Below are positions 1 through 6,559 of a stretch of 42,006 bases of DNA, piece after piece. Origin of the DNA: a virus; the IMG/VR virus record IMGVR_UViG_3300017989_000200, positions 1 through 42,006 of that record, one strand, 5' to 3'. How positions within the stretch are numbered: the first letter of the stretch is position 1; each line of letters opens with the position of its first letter. The position numbers and the translations under genes were made by a program. The notes under the pieces are model-generated. The model did not search any database. It saw only the letters and a list, made by a program, of their open reading frames with translations, and was not told the origin of the DNA.

Positions 1-224
1 ACGCAACCGTCAAGAGGACATCCGGGAGGCAATGAACGGAAGGAAGCCGTCCGCCGATGCGGACAACCGCTGTGCTGCTTTTCTAGGAGAGAGCGGGCCC
101 GAGGGGCTCCGTGCCGCGGGGAAGGAATCCTAGCTGTTGGCATGCTGTCACGGCCGGGGTCCCGGGGTCTCTCTTTCGTGAGTCTGACAAGGAAGATCGA
201 AGTTTGCAAGGAAGGAGTAGGAAC
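1..224. other. Left-edge stretch without a confident gene
   Basis: No convincing gene is seen. A 33-codon ORF on the + strand (33-134) follows a GGGAGG sequence only four bases before its ATG. It resembles nothing I know and may be chance. A perfect 6-bp hairpin (GTCCGC, loop CGAT, GCGGAC) lies at 49-64, with a short pyrimidine run about a dozen bases later. It is too weak to call a terminator. The stretch probably serves as leader for the lipoprotein gene at 225. Confidence 0.4.
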
Positions 225-641
225 ATGAACAAGCGAGATGCGAAGTTGATCACCGTTGCGCTGTTACTACCGGCCTGCGGTTGCCTGCAAGGGCTCAGTG
301 CATTTCCACGCGAGCTGGGCGTAGCGGCCGACGCGATGGTTAACATGGTGCGAGACCAGGGCGTGCTCGACGACTTCACTCAGGAGCTCGCCGGGAACGT
401 CCAGGATCCGGGGCTCGAAACGTATGGCCAGTTCACGGTTACGAGCGGTGTGAGAATCGTAGGTGTCAACGGCCAGGTGGATCTGCGGTCACGGGGTAGC
501 GGGACGCAGCTACCAGCCGGCCTGCGAACCGCGTTACTCGAAATGCTTGAGGCACCGATAAGCGACGAACAACGGGCGGCGATCCTCACGATTTTCGGAT
601 GGAACCGGCAGGAGTCTCCCCACAATCCCCCTCCTGGCTAG
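225..641 (+). CDS. Putative small phage lipoprotein
   Basis: 138 aa. The ATG at 225 was chosen because GGAAGGAG lies just upstream; the longer in-frame start at 111 has no ribosome site. The N-terminus MNKRDAK is basic, followed by a hydrophobic stretch ending in LLPAC, which fits a lipobox with Cys at residue 17, so a lipid-anchored periplasmic protein is likely. The mature part is mixed alpha/beta in composition and ends in a Pro-rich tail (PHNPPPG). A lipoprotein beside putative lysis or accessory genes could be an outer-membrane spanin subunit or a superinfection-exclusion protein, but it has no obvious i-spanin neighbour. The family is not recognised. It is separated from the next gene by 245 bases. 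Confidence 0.7.
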   Translation: MNKRDAKLITVALLLPACGCLQGLSAFPRELGVAADAMVNMVRDQGVLDDFTQELAGNVQDPGLETYGQFTVTSGVRIVGVNGQVDLRSRGSGTQLPAGLRTALLEMLEAPISDEQRAAILTIFGWNRQESPHNPPPG

Positions 642-886
642 GAAGCATCTCGGGATTCGGGGCATTAGATACGCCTCAGCTTTCAGGATCCCGCGACCAC
701 GGGGAACCGGACCCCGGGTCGGCCGCGAAGAGATGTTTCCGAGCAGGGACAGGCGCCCGCGGTTGTTCCCCGCCGCGGGGGAGGATGGAGGGCAGGATTA
801 GAATCCAAGCCGCTGCGAGCGGCTTACGAATAGGTGTGCCGGACATGTGCCGGCGGGTGGACGGTGGGCATGTAGAGGAGAAACGG
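642..886 (+). other. Intergenic region with an 8-bp hairpin
   Basis: No gene is supported in these 245 bases. A perfect inverted repeat AAGCCGCT-GCG-AGCGGCTT lies at 807-825. It has no T-run after it, so it is more likely an RNA-processing or regulatory hairpin, or an operator, than an intrinsic terminator. TAGAAT just before it (799-804) resembles a -10 box but has no matching -35. TGTGCCGG occurs twice between about 834 and 856. The region acts as leader for the gene at 887. Confidence 0.4.
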
Positions 887-1378
887 ATGCACTGGGTAGA
901 GTTCAAACTGGCCAACCGGCCAGGTGCCTCGTTATTCGTGGACGTGTCGGGCAATGGTTCCTCGGTCGAGGATCTTGGGAACGACACCTCCTTGCTGGTG
1001 CTGTGCGGGAAGGGTCCGCCGGTCCGGCATAATCTGGTCGGCAGGGCGAAGGACATCGCGGCGCGGGTGTTTGAGGGCTGGGAGGAGTTCGCCGCGGCGC
1101 TGTTCACGCGTGCCCTGGTGGAGCAGATCCTCGAGTTCATCAGCCAGCGGCTCACCAAGGAGCAGATACGGGTTCTCAGCGAGCAGCTTCGGCTCCTAGC
1201 GCAGGAGGTCGTGGTGAAAGAGCTGCCGCGTCAGCAGCGCGAAGCATTTGAGAAGCTCTTCGACGAGAAGATGCAGTTGTTTGTCCAGGAGCTCGGCGAG
1301 GACGCCGGCGAGGCTGTGCCGGCGACGCCGGCCGGGCAGGCAAGCACGCCCAAGAAGAAAGCCCCGAAGAAGCCATGA
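887..1378 (+). CDS. Hypothetical protein with basic C-terminal tail
   Basis: 163 aa. The ATG at 887 follows GAGGAG at good spacing; the in-frame upstream extension to 599 runs through non-coding-like sequence and was dropped. The N-terminal half (residues 1-65) looks beta-rich. Residues 65-135 form long amphipathic helices (LVEQILEFISQRLTKEQ, then more Glu/Arg-rich helix). The tail TPKKKAPKKP is Lys/Pro-rich and could bind nucleic acid. The stop codon overlaps the next start (ATGA at 1375-1378), so translation is probably coupled to the small winged-helix gene. The family is not recognised. Confidence 0.7.
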   Translation: MHWVEFKLANRPGASLFVDVSGNGSSVEDLGNDTSLLVLCGKGPPVRHNLVGRAKDIAARVFEGWEEFAAALFTRALVEQILEFISQRLTKEQIRVLSEQLRLLAQEVVVKELPRQQREAFEKLFDEKMQLFVQELGEDAGEAVPATPAGQASTPKKKAPKKP

Positions 1379-1638
1379 AGGGATTGACACAACCGCAGAG
1401 ACGCGTGTTGGAGGCCTGTGAGGGCGGCGGCGAGCTCGTTTACATGAACCACGTGCACGCCGGCGAGGCCTGTGTCCTGAATGACAAACAGGTCCCGATC
1501 GTGACCTTTAGGGCGTTGCGTCGGCGGGGGTTCCTCGAAAGTGATGGTCTTGTAACGCGGGGTACAGAGCTCGCGTCGGTGTACAAACCAAGCGACGCGG
1601 GCCGCGAGGCCCTGCGCAATGAAGGGAGATCAAGATGA
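1375..1638 (+). CDS. Small winged-helix-like protein
   Basis: 87 aa, starting at an ATG overlapping the previous stop. The pattern TQPQRRVLEAC (helix 1), VTFRALRRRGFLE (recognition-helix type) and YKPSDAGREALR (wing end plus the common 'DAGREAL' turn) is typical of MarR/PadR-like winged helices. I infer DNA binding, perhaps as a phage transcriptional regulator, but no partner or site can be named. Its stop overlaps the next start (ATGA at 1635-1638), placing it in a four-gene coupled run from 887 to 3889. Confidence 0.65.
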   Translation: MKGLTQPQRRVLEACEGGGELVYMNHVHAGEACVLNDKQVPIVTFRALRRRGFLESDGLVTRGTELASVYKPSDAGREALRNEGRSR

Positions 1639-2696
1639 ACCGAGAACACGTCGGCTGGTGGGGGTTGCTGGCGTTCACGTTAGTACCGTGGCTGGTTTTG
1701 GGAGATGCCGCGGGCGATCCGATCACGGACGAGCTGCGTGAGCTGCCAGCCTTGCAGAAGCTGCACGTCAGTTGGCCGGTGGACGCCACGCTGCTCAACT
1801 GCGCGGCCAGGCTAACGGAATACGTACGGATCACCGGGGCGTGCTCTGTGGGGCTTGGAGCACCCGAAGCCGATTGGCTCAAGTGCATAGGTGCGTGCGA
1901 GTCGGGTGGCGGACGCCTGGTCGTCAAATACTCACCGTTACGATCGGCTCCACTGCCAGACGAATCACCGGCGGAGCGGGCAAACGCTTTCGACGCAAGG
2001 TTCACCGCGGAGCTCTGCGAGATTATGACGCAACTTGAGGGGCTGGAGGCCATCGTGGACGCCGGCGGCGTCGAGCTGGCCGTCATCCTGCTCGACTCGG
2101 AGAGCCACATCGTGACCGACGAGACCCGCCAGGCGCTCGTAGAGAAACACACGGCGGTCTATCGCTTGTTCAAGGACGCGTTCCCGACGGCCCGGATCGT
2201 CTGGTACAACGTCGGTGGTATCCGAGAGGCAGGCACGCCCGAGGGGTGGAACGAGTTTCCGAAGGTTCCGATCGAGATCCCGGTGGACAACGCTTTCTCG
2301 TGCTCGCTCTACGCCTTGCCGGAGATCCACCGGATGCGCGAGACCTTCCGGCGAACGCTGGCCAACGCGGAGCTGCACGGCGTGGGCGAAGTGGTCCCGT
2401 GGGTGGCGTTGGGCTGCGGGTGGGAACGGACGCCGTGGAGGCCTCCGCCAGGCCGTAAGGTCCGGCGCTGGTGTGACACCTGCGATTACCCGCTGGCGTA
2501 TTCATGGCAGCTCGGTGCGGAGCTGAACCGTCCGTGGTACTCGACCAGGCCGATGCAGTACGCGCCGTGGAGTGCTGCGCCCATCGTGGCGTTCTGGCCT
2601 CAAGCAGGCGACACCGGTGTGCCGGCCTGGTGGCGTCATTTCATTGCGTACGTGCGTGGAGCTCACAACCGAGCGTTGGAAGGAGGTGGGCCGTGA
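1635..2696 (+). CDS. Secreted protein, possible TIM-barrel glycosidase-like
   Basis: 353 aa. Residues 1-26 form a signal peptide or signal anchor (WWGLLAFTLVPWLVLGDAAG), so the protein should be exported. The body alternates strand-like hydrophobic segments with helices. It contains VELAVILLDSE (about residues 146-156), ARIVWYNVGG and VVPWVALGCGW, which look like beta-strands of a (beta/alpha)8 barrel with acidic residues at strand ends, as in glycoside hydrolases. This is inferred from pattern only. The C-terminal third is rich in Trp and Tyr, as in carbohydrate-binding proteins. Roles could be cell-envelope degradation for lysis, or polysaccharide or biofilm attack. The start overlaps the upstream stop, and the stop overlaps the GTG of the next gene. 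Confidence 0.6.
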   Translation: MNREHVGWWGLLAFTLVPWLVLGDAAGDPITDELRELPALQKLHVSWPVDATLLNCAARLTEYVRITGACSVGLGAPEADWLKCIGACESGGGRLVVKYSPLRSAPLPDESPAERANAFDARFTAELCEIMTQLEGLEAIVDAGGVELAVILLDSESHIVTDETRQALVEKHTAVYRLFKDAFPTARIVWYNVGGIREAGTPEGWNEFPKVPIEIPVDNAFSCSLYALPEIHRMRETFRRTLANAELHGVGEVVPWVALGCGWERTPWRPPPGRKVRRWCDTCDYPLAYSWQLGAELNRPWYSTRPMQYAPWSAAPIVAFWPQAGDTGVPAWWRHFIAYVRGAHNRALEGGGP

Positions 2697-3889
2697 ACAG
2701 GCCGGCCACGATTGAATGGCTATTCGGCGCTGGCAAGGGCTGGAACCCGATCACGGGCTGTGGAAGCGTGCCGGCGAGCAGGGGCTGCGAGAACTGTTGG
2801 GCCCGGCGTGCTGCACACACGCGGCTGCGGAAGCATCCGAGGTACAGCGGGCGGGACGTGGCCGATGACCTGACGCAGGATCCCAGCGATCCCTTCGCCG
2901 TGCGGGTGCATGAGGACCTGTTCGACGCTCCCCTGCACTGGCAGAAACCCCTTCTGATCTTCACGTGCGGCATGGGCGACTTCTTCCACGAGTGTATACA
3001 GAACAGCGTCCGGCTTGAGCTGTTCAAGGTGATGGCACGCTGCCCTCAGCACATCTTCATCATCCTGACCAAGCGGGCGAGGCTGCTGGCCTTCTACGCC
3101 GAAACACTGCCGCAACTCGTGGAACCTTACTGTCGTTGCCGCGACAACGTGATTTTCGGCGTGTCGGTCGAAGACCAGGACACCGCGGCTGCACGCCTCG
3201 GGCACCTGTGGCTTGCACACCTGCACGGCTGGACCACGATGGTCAGCTACGAGCCGGCGCTGGGCCCGGTGGATTGGCGTGCGAGCTGGTACCTCGGCGA
3301 TCACGTCCCGGACAAGTGTGGCCTGTGTGGCGCGACCGACCACGTCGCCAACGCTTGCCCGAAGCGCTTTGCCTTCGACTGGCTGATCTGCGGTGGTGAA
3401 ATCGGCGAGCGTGCATGGCGGTCGGACGCAGAGGGGCACGGCGGCTACGTGCAGGGAGCTCGGCCGATGCACCCGGACTGGCCGCGGGCCGCGCGTGACT
3501 TCGCGGTGGCACAGCGGATACCGTTCTTCTTCAAACATTGGGGCGAGTGGCGACCGCGCGAGGGCACGGCGAGCGGACCGCACGTACACGAAGGGCTCGA
3601 CGCCCTGGCGGCGAGCCAGGTGAGCGACGGCTGTTGGGTACAACCGCCACCGGTTCGGGGGTTCAAGCGTGTACCGGACGGTGAGGCGAACCTCTTCGAG
3701 TGGTCGCTCAATCCGAACGTGAAGACCTGGCGTGTGGGCAGAAAAGCGGCCGGCCGAGAGCTCGACGGCAAGGCGTGGAATGAGGCGCCGGTGAAGGTGC
3801 GGAACCTGGTCTGCCGGCATCAGACTTGGGTAGGTGGTGGCAGTCGCCACGGGCGACGAGAGGCCGAAGTCGCCCGCGTAGGATTATGA
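2693..3889 (+). CDS. Phage Gp37/Gp68 family (DUF5131) protein with CCHC zinc knuckle
   Basis: 398 aa. GTG start at 2693 chosen for the AAGGAGGTG site and the GTGA overlap with the previous stop. The N-terminus carries the family signature: WNPITGCGS then SRGCENCWA, giving a three-Cys cluster C-x8-C-x2-C (about residues 22-34) that recalls the radical-SAM iron-sulfur motif. IFTCGMGDFF, LTKRA, IFGVSVE, MVSYEPALG and the late WLICGGE are further family hallmarks. Inserted at about residues 209-222 is CGLCGATDHVANAC, a perfect C-x2-C-x4-H-x4-C zinc knuckle that I do not associate with this family. The biochemical function of DUF5131 is not established. A radical-SAM-like or nucleic-acid-modifying role is a family-level inference, and the knuckle suggests single-strand nucleic-acid binding. 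Confidence 0.85.
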   Translation: MNRPATIEWLFGAGKGWNPITGCGSVPASRGCENCWARRAAHTRLRKHPRYSGRDVADDLTQDPSDPFAVRVHEDLFDAPLHWQKPLLIFTCGMGDFFHECIQNSVRLELFKVMARCPQHIFIILTKRARLLAFYAETLPQLVEPYCRCRDNVIFGVSVEDQDTAAARLGHLWLAHLHGWTTMVSYEPALGPVDWRASWYLGDHVPDKCGLCGATDHVANACPKRFAFDWLICGGEIGERAWRSDAEGHGGYVQGARPMHPDWPRAARDFAVAQRIPFFFKHWGEWRPREGTASGPHVHEGLDALAASQVSDGCWVQPPPVRGFKRVPDGEANLFEWSLNPNVKTWRVGRKAAGRELDGKAWNEAPVKVRNLVCRHQTWVGGGSRHGRREAEVARVGL

Positions 3890-3908
3890 GGGTCGGCAGG
3901 AGGAAACT

Positions 3909-4316
3909 ATGGCGGTTTTGTTGCTCGAAGCAAACCTGACTGACGAGGAAATCGCCCCGGAGGGGGGCTGGGGCGTGTACGTCGGGACGTGCCGGGTCAA
4001 AGACGGGCAGTGGTACGTTCCCGACGAGGTCCTGATGCTCTTGACCAAGCGGCTGGACTTGGACGCTGTGGTTCATCGGGCTGTGGCCGGGGATCCCGGG
4101 AAGATCGTCACCGCAAGCGAAGTCTCGCCGAATCCTATGATGGTAGCACGGCGGACCGTGAACACCCTTATGCGCGAGGTGTTCGCCGTGCTGATACACA
4201 TCCGCCGCGGTTGCCGCAGGGTCCCGGTGCAACACGTGGGCGACGTCTGCACTGACGAGCAGGTCGGCGAGGAGGAAACGTGGGTTGAGAAGGGGAGAAA
4301 GGCTGGTGTCCCTTGA
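3909..4316 (+). CDS. Hypothetical protein
   Basis: 135 aa. ATG at 3909 follows CAGGAGGAA with ideal spacing. The sequence is mixed: an acidic N-terminus, a Trp-rich short segment (GGWGVYVGT), and a central helix (NTLMREVFAVLIHIRRG). No domain is recognised and there is no signal peptide or membrane span. Its stop overlaps the TTG start of the next gene (TTGA), which argues for co-translation with the coiled-coil gene. Confidence 0.65.
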   Translation: MAVLLLEANLTDEEIAPEGGWGVYVGTCRVKDGQWYVPDEVLMLLTKRLDLDAVVHRAVAGDPGKIVTASEVSPNPMMVARRTVNTLMREVFAVLIHIRRGCRRVPVQHVGDVCTDEQVGEEETWVEKGRKAGVP

Positions 4317-4867
4317 AGGTCATAGCGAAACGACACCGACGCCGGCCAGGTCGATCGCCGGGGGGCGACGTCGCCGAGCTGCGGGACGTTGTTCGGAAGC
4401 TCGGGGGCTTCGCGATGGGGCTGGCGAAGCGCGTCAGCAAGAAACGGCAGAGCGAACTGTGGGCCCTCCACCATCACGAAAAGCACGGGGGCACGGGCAA
4501 CGACCAGCACACGGAGTGGGGCCGCAAGGTGTGGGACCGGCTGGAGAAGCTGGAGACGAGACTGAGTGAGCTGACGGCCGAGCTGGTGGCGATCGCGGAC
4601 ACGAGGGCCACCAAAGAGCAGGTCGAGCACCAGGTTAACGGGTTGAGTGAGCGGCTAAAGACGTTCAACGACCACGTAAAGGCGATCGCGGCGAGCAGGC
4701 CTGTCAAGCGCGAACTGTTGTTACTCAGGCGGGTGCTGAGCAATCGGCGCTCGACACTGTGGAAAACGACCTGCGGCGGGTACGGAACGAGCCGGAGAGA
4801 CTCGACGCGATGCAGTTGGAGCTCAACAAAGCCGAAACTCGCCTCAGCTCCCTCGGGGAAACGGTAG
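4313..4867 (+). CDS. Coiled-coil protein, likely frameshifted at its C-terminus
   Basis: 184 codons from a TTG at 4313 overlapping the previous stop. After a basic N-terminus (KRHRRRPGR), residues about 75-140 form a heptad-rich coiled coil (WDRLEKLETRLSEL, VNGLSERLKTFNDHV). From about 4740 this frame turns into a Ser/Arg/Thr/Trp-rich tail (STLWKTTCGGYGTSRRDS) unlike the rest, while the -1 frame becomes coiled-coil-like. Either a single-base indel has broken the gene, a -1 frameshift joins the two frames, or there are two overlapping genes. A phage fibre or structural accessory role is possible but not shown. Confidence 0.6.
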   Translation: MKVIAKRHRRRPGRSPGGDVAELRDVVRKLGGFAMGLAKRVSKKRQSELWALHHHEKHGGTGNDQHTEWGRKVWDRLEKLETRLSELTAELVAIADTRATKEQVEHQVNGLSERLKTFNDHVKAIAASRPVKRELLLLRRVLSNRRSTLWKTTCGGYGTSRRDSTRCSWSSTKPKLASAPSGKR

Positions 4868-5136
4868 CGACGGTGCAAGCAAGCTGGACGCACGAGCACG
4901 TGCTGGCGGGCTTGGTTACGGAGGTGTCGGCCATTCACGCGGCGGTGCTGCTCGTGGCTGAGGTTGCCAATGTGGGTGCGGCAGTGCGGAGTACGCTGAA
5001 CGTGGTTTGGCGAGGAGGTAGATGCGATGACGGGGACGAAGGACAAGCACGCGGAGATGGGAGCGCCGAAGGAGTTCATCGTGGAGCGGGTTCTGCGGAC
5101 GGGGCTGGTCAAGCCGGTGGCACTGCGGGAAGCTGA
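4759..5136 (+). CDS. Second-frame continuation of the coiled-coil protein
   Basis: 125 codons from a GTG at 4759. This frame reads ENDLRRVRNEPERLDAM, then KAETRLSSLGETVATV and a hydrophobic helix (AAVLLVAEVANVGAAV), which continues the heptad pattern lost by the 4313 frame. No good ribosome site precedes 4759, so independent initiation is doubtful. The last 110 bases overlap the start of the next gene and become Gly/Asp-rich, so the true end was probably near 5014, where GAGGAGGT serves the next gene. Best read as the 3' part of a frameshifted gene; a programmed -1 shift is possible but no classic slippery heptamer is evident. Confidence 0.35.
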   Translation: MENDLRRVRNEPERLDAMQLELNKAETRLSSLGETVATVQASWTHEHVLAGLVTEVSAIHAAVLLVAEVANVGAAVRSTLNVVWRGGRCDDGDEGQARGDGSAEGVHRGAGSADGAGQAGGTAGS

Positions 5137-5569
5137 GCGATTCATGGACTGCGTGCATCGGTTGGCGAGCTCGTTGTCCGCATGGCAGTACGCCCTGGTG
5201 GATAGCAGAACCGCGATCAACTGGTCGTTCAGCGACACCACGAAGCTCAAGGGGCCGGCGGGCCGGTTCCAGATGCTGTGCGTGGGGCATTGGGTGCTCG
5301 CGCTTCGCCTGATGCTGCACTTTGACCGTCTGCTGGCACGGCTTGTGAACACGGCGTGGAGCCGAGGAGAGTCCGGGGCAGCGAAGGATCCGACGGAACG
5401 GAGCAGACAGCTCGGCCGGCTCGAAGGGATGTTGGCGCAGGGCCTGGAGCAATGGACTCAGTGCAAGGAGTACCGGGAGCAGACAGGGCGTTTCGAGTGG
5501 CGGCGGGTCGTGTTCGAGCTGTACGACAGCGCGTACGACCTGGGCCGACAGGTCCCGTCGGGCGGGTGA
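5027..5569 (+). CDS. Hypothetical alpha-helical protein
   Basis: 180 aa. ATG at 5027 is preceded by GAGGAGGT. The composition is mostly helical with two hydrophobic helices (FMDCVHRLASSLSAWQYAL; MLCVGHWVLALRLMLHF) that look like a four-helix bundle rather than membrane spans. No family is recognised. The stop overlaps the next start (TGATG at 5567-5571), so it is likely made together with the 73-aa protein that follows. Confidence 0.65.
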   Translation: MTGTKDKHAEMGAPKEFIVERVLRTGLVKPVALREAERFMDCVHRLASSLSAWQYALVDSRTAINWSFSDTTKLKGPAGRFQMLCVGHWVLALRLMLHFDRLLARLVNTAWSRGESGAAKDPTERSRQLGRLEGMLAQGLEQWTQCKEYREQTGRFEWRRVVFELYDSAYDLGRQVPSGG

Positions 5570-5790
5570 TGAGCGAAGAGCCGGATAGACCGTTCGAGAT
5601 GACGAGCCGGTTGAATAAGCCGCGGTCGCTGCTACCGGTGGTGGAAGTGCGGGTGCGATTGCTGGACATAGGGCAATATGAGTTACCCGAGGACCGCAAG
5701 CTGGCGTTGAAGCGTTTGGTGGAAGCGCTGATGCTGCGGATCGACCTGTTGCGCGGGGAAGGCTGGCGAGAGGGAGAGAGACGGATATAG
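5569..5790 (+). CDS. Small hypothetical protein
   Basis: 73 aa from the ATG at 5569 inside the TGATG overlap. The longer in-frame start at 5356 lies inside the upstream gene and was rejected. It has a strand-like segment (PVVEVRVRLLDIG) followed by a Leu/Arg-rich helix (KLALKRLVEALMLRIDLL). It ends the first rightward gene cluster and is followed by a hairpin-bearing gap before the terminase genes. Confidence 0.55.
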   Translation: MSEEPDRPFEMTSRLNKPRSLLPVVEVRVRLLDIGQYELPEDRKLALKRLVEALMLRIDLLRGEGWREGERRI

Positions 5791-5848
5791 TTGTACGGGA
5801 CCCGTGGTGCCATGGCCGCGGGGATGATGGCGTACTGCGTCGCAGAAG

Positions 5849-5880
5849 GACGCCGGCGTGCCGAGTGCATAGCCGGCGTC
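5849..5880 (+). terminator. 9-bp inverted repeat before the terminase genes
   Basis: GACGCCGGC and GCCGGCGTC form a perfect 9-bp stem around a 14-base loop, followed by GTTGTGT. It lies in the 217-base gene-free gap 5791-6007. The T-run is weak, so it may be a partly effective terminator or an RNA-processing hairpin. Nothing else is seen in the gap apart from the ribosome site for 6008. Confidence 0.45.
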
Positions 5881-6007
5881 GTTGTGTATGGGGCCTGGGC
5901 CGGTGGCGCGCCGGACGGAGTTGGGGGGCCGGAAACGCCGCGACAGGCCGGTCGGCACGGTCGCGTAACCCAGCCCAGCAGGGGGCTTGGGGGAGCGGAG
6001 CTCCACC

Positions 6008-6559
6008 ATGGCAGCGAAGAAAACCGCCAAGACGGTCACACCGAAGAAGCGAAAGAAGCACAAGCACACCCTGGCGAAGCGGGCCAAGGAGATCCAGGAA
6101 TCGAGGCCGGAGTACGAGGAGCTGGGGGATCCCGCCAAGTATCTGTCGGATCCGGGGATCGACGTACTGCGCAAGGTGCAGTGTGCGGTCCTGGATAGCC
6201 GGCGGCTACCGCCAGCGAAGGCTCTTCTGAGCCTGGAGCGTGCGGCGCAGTTTGTTGAACCCGCCATCGAGAAGCTGCTGACGTCGAAACTGCCGAAGAG
6301 CATCACGTCGGGATTGCGATCGCTCAAGCTCATGTCGGACGTCATCGAGCGTGCACGCGCGCGAGAGATGAAGCTGCGCATCGAGGCGTTCCGTGCCCTC
6401 ACGGCGCTGGACGTGGCACACCGGCAGGCGGAGATCGACGCCCGTCTGGCCGGGGAGGGGGGCGGGCCGATGACGCCGGAGCGAATGATTCACGAGGTGT
6501 TGCCTGCGCTTGAGGAGCTCGCTGACACGGCAGTGGCCAAAGCACTCGGGCGTGACTGA
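6008..6559 (+). CDS. Putative small terminase subunit
   Basis: 183 aa. ATG at 6008 follows GCGGAG with seven bases of spacing. The very basic N-terminus (about 25 residues of Ala/Lys/Thr, e.g. TPKKRKKHKH) fits DNA binding. The rest is nearly all helix (AAQFVEPAIEKLL, RARAREMKLRIEAFRALTAL), consistent with an oligomerising core. Assignment as TerS rests on its position directly upstream of the large terminase, joined by a TGATG overlap, and on size and architecture. No sequence signature proves it. Confidence 0.5.
   Translation: MAAKKTAKTVTPKKRKKHKHTLAKRAKEIQESRPEYEELGDPAKYLSDPGIDVLRKVQCAVLDSRRLPPAKALLSLERAAQFVEPAIEKLLTSKLPKSITSGLRSLKLMSDVIERARAREMKLRIEAFRALTALDVAHRQAEIDARLAGEGGGPMTPERMIHEVLPALEELADTAVAKALGRD

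Noticed and set aside
599-886. N-terminal extension of the 887 gene to an upstream ATG
   Set aside because: The extension is Gly/Arg/Ser-rich without structure, overlaps the previous gene and has no ribosome site; ATG 887 has GAGGAG.
2720-3850. 376-codon open frame on the - strand
   Set aside because: Antisense to the well-supported DUF5131 gene.
5791-6198. 135-codon + strand frame starting at 5791
   Set aside because: Overlaps the terminase small-subunit candidate out of frame, Gly-rich, with no start signal.
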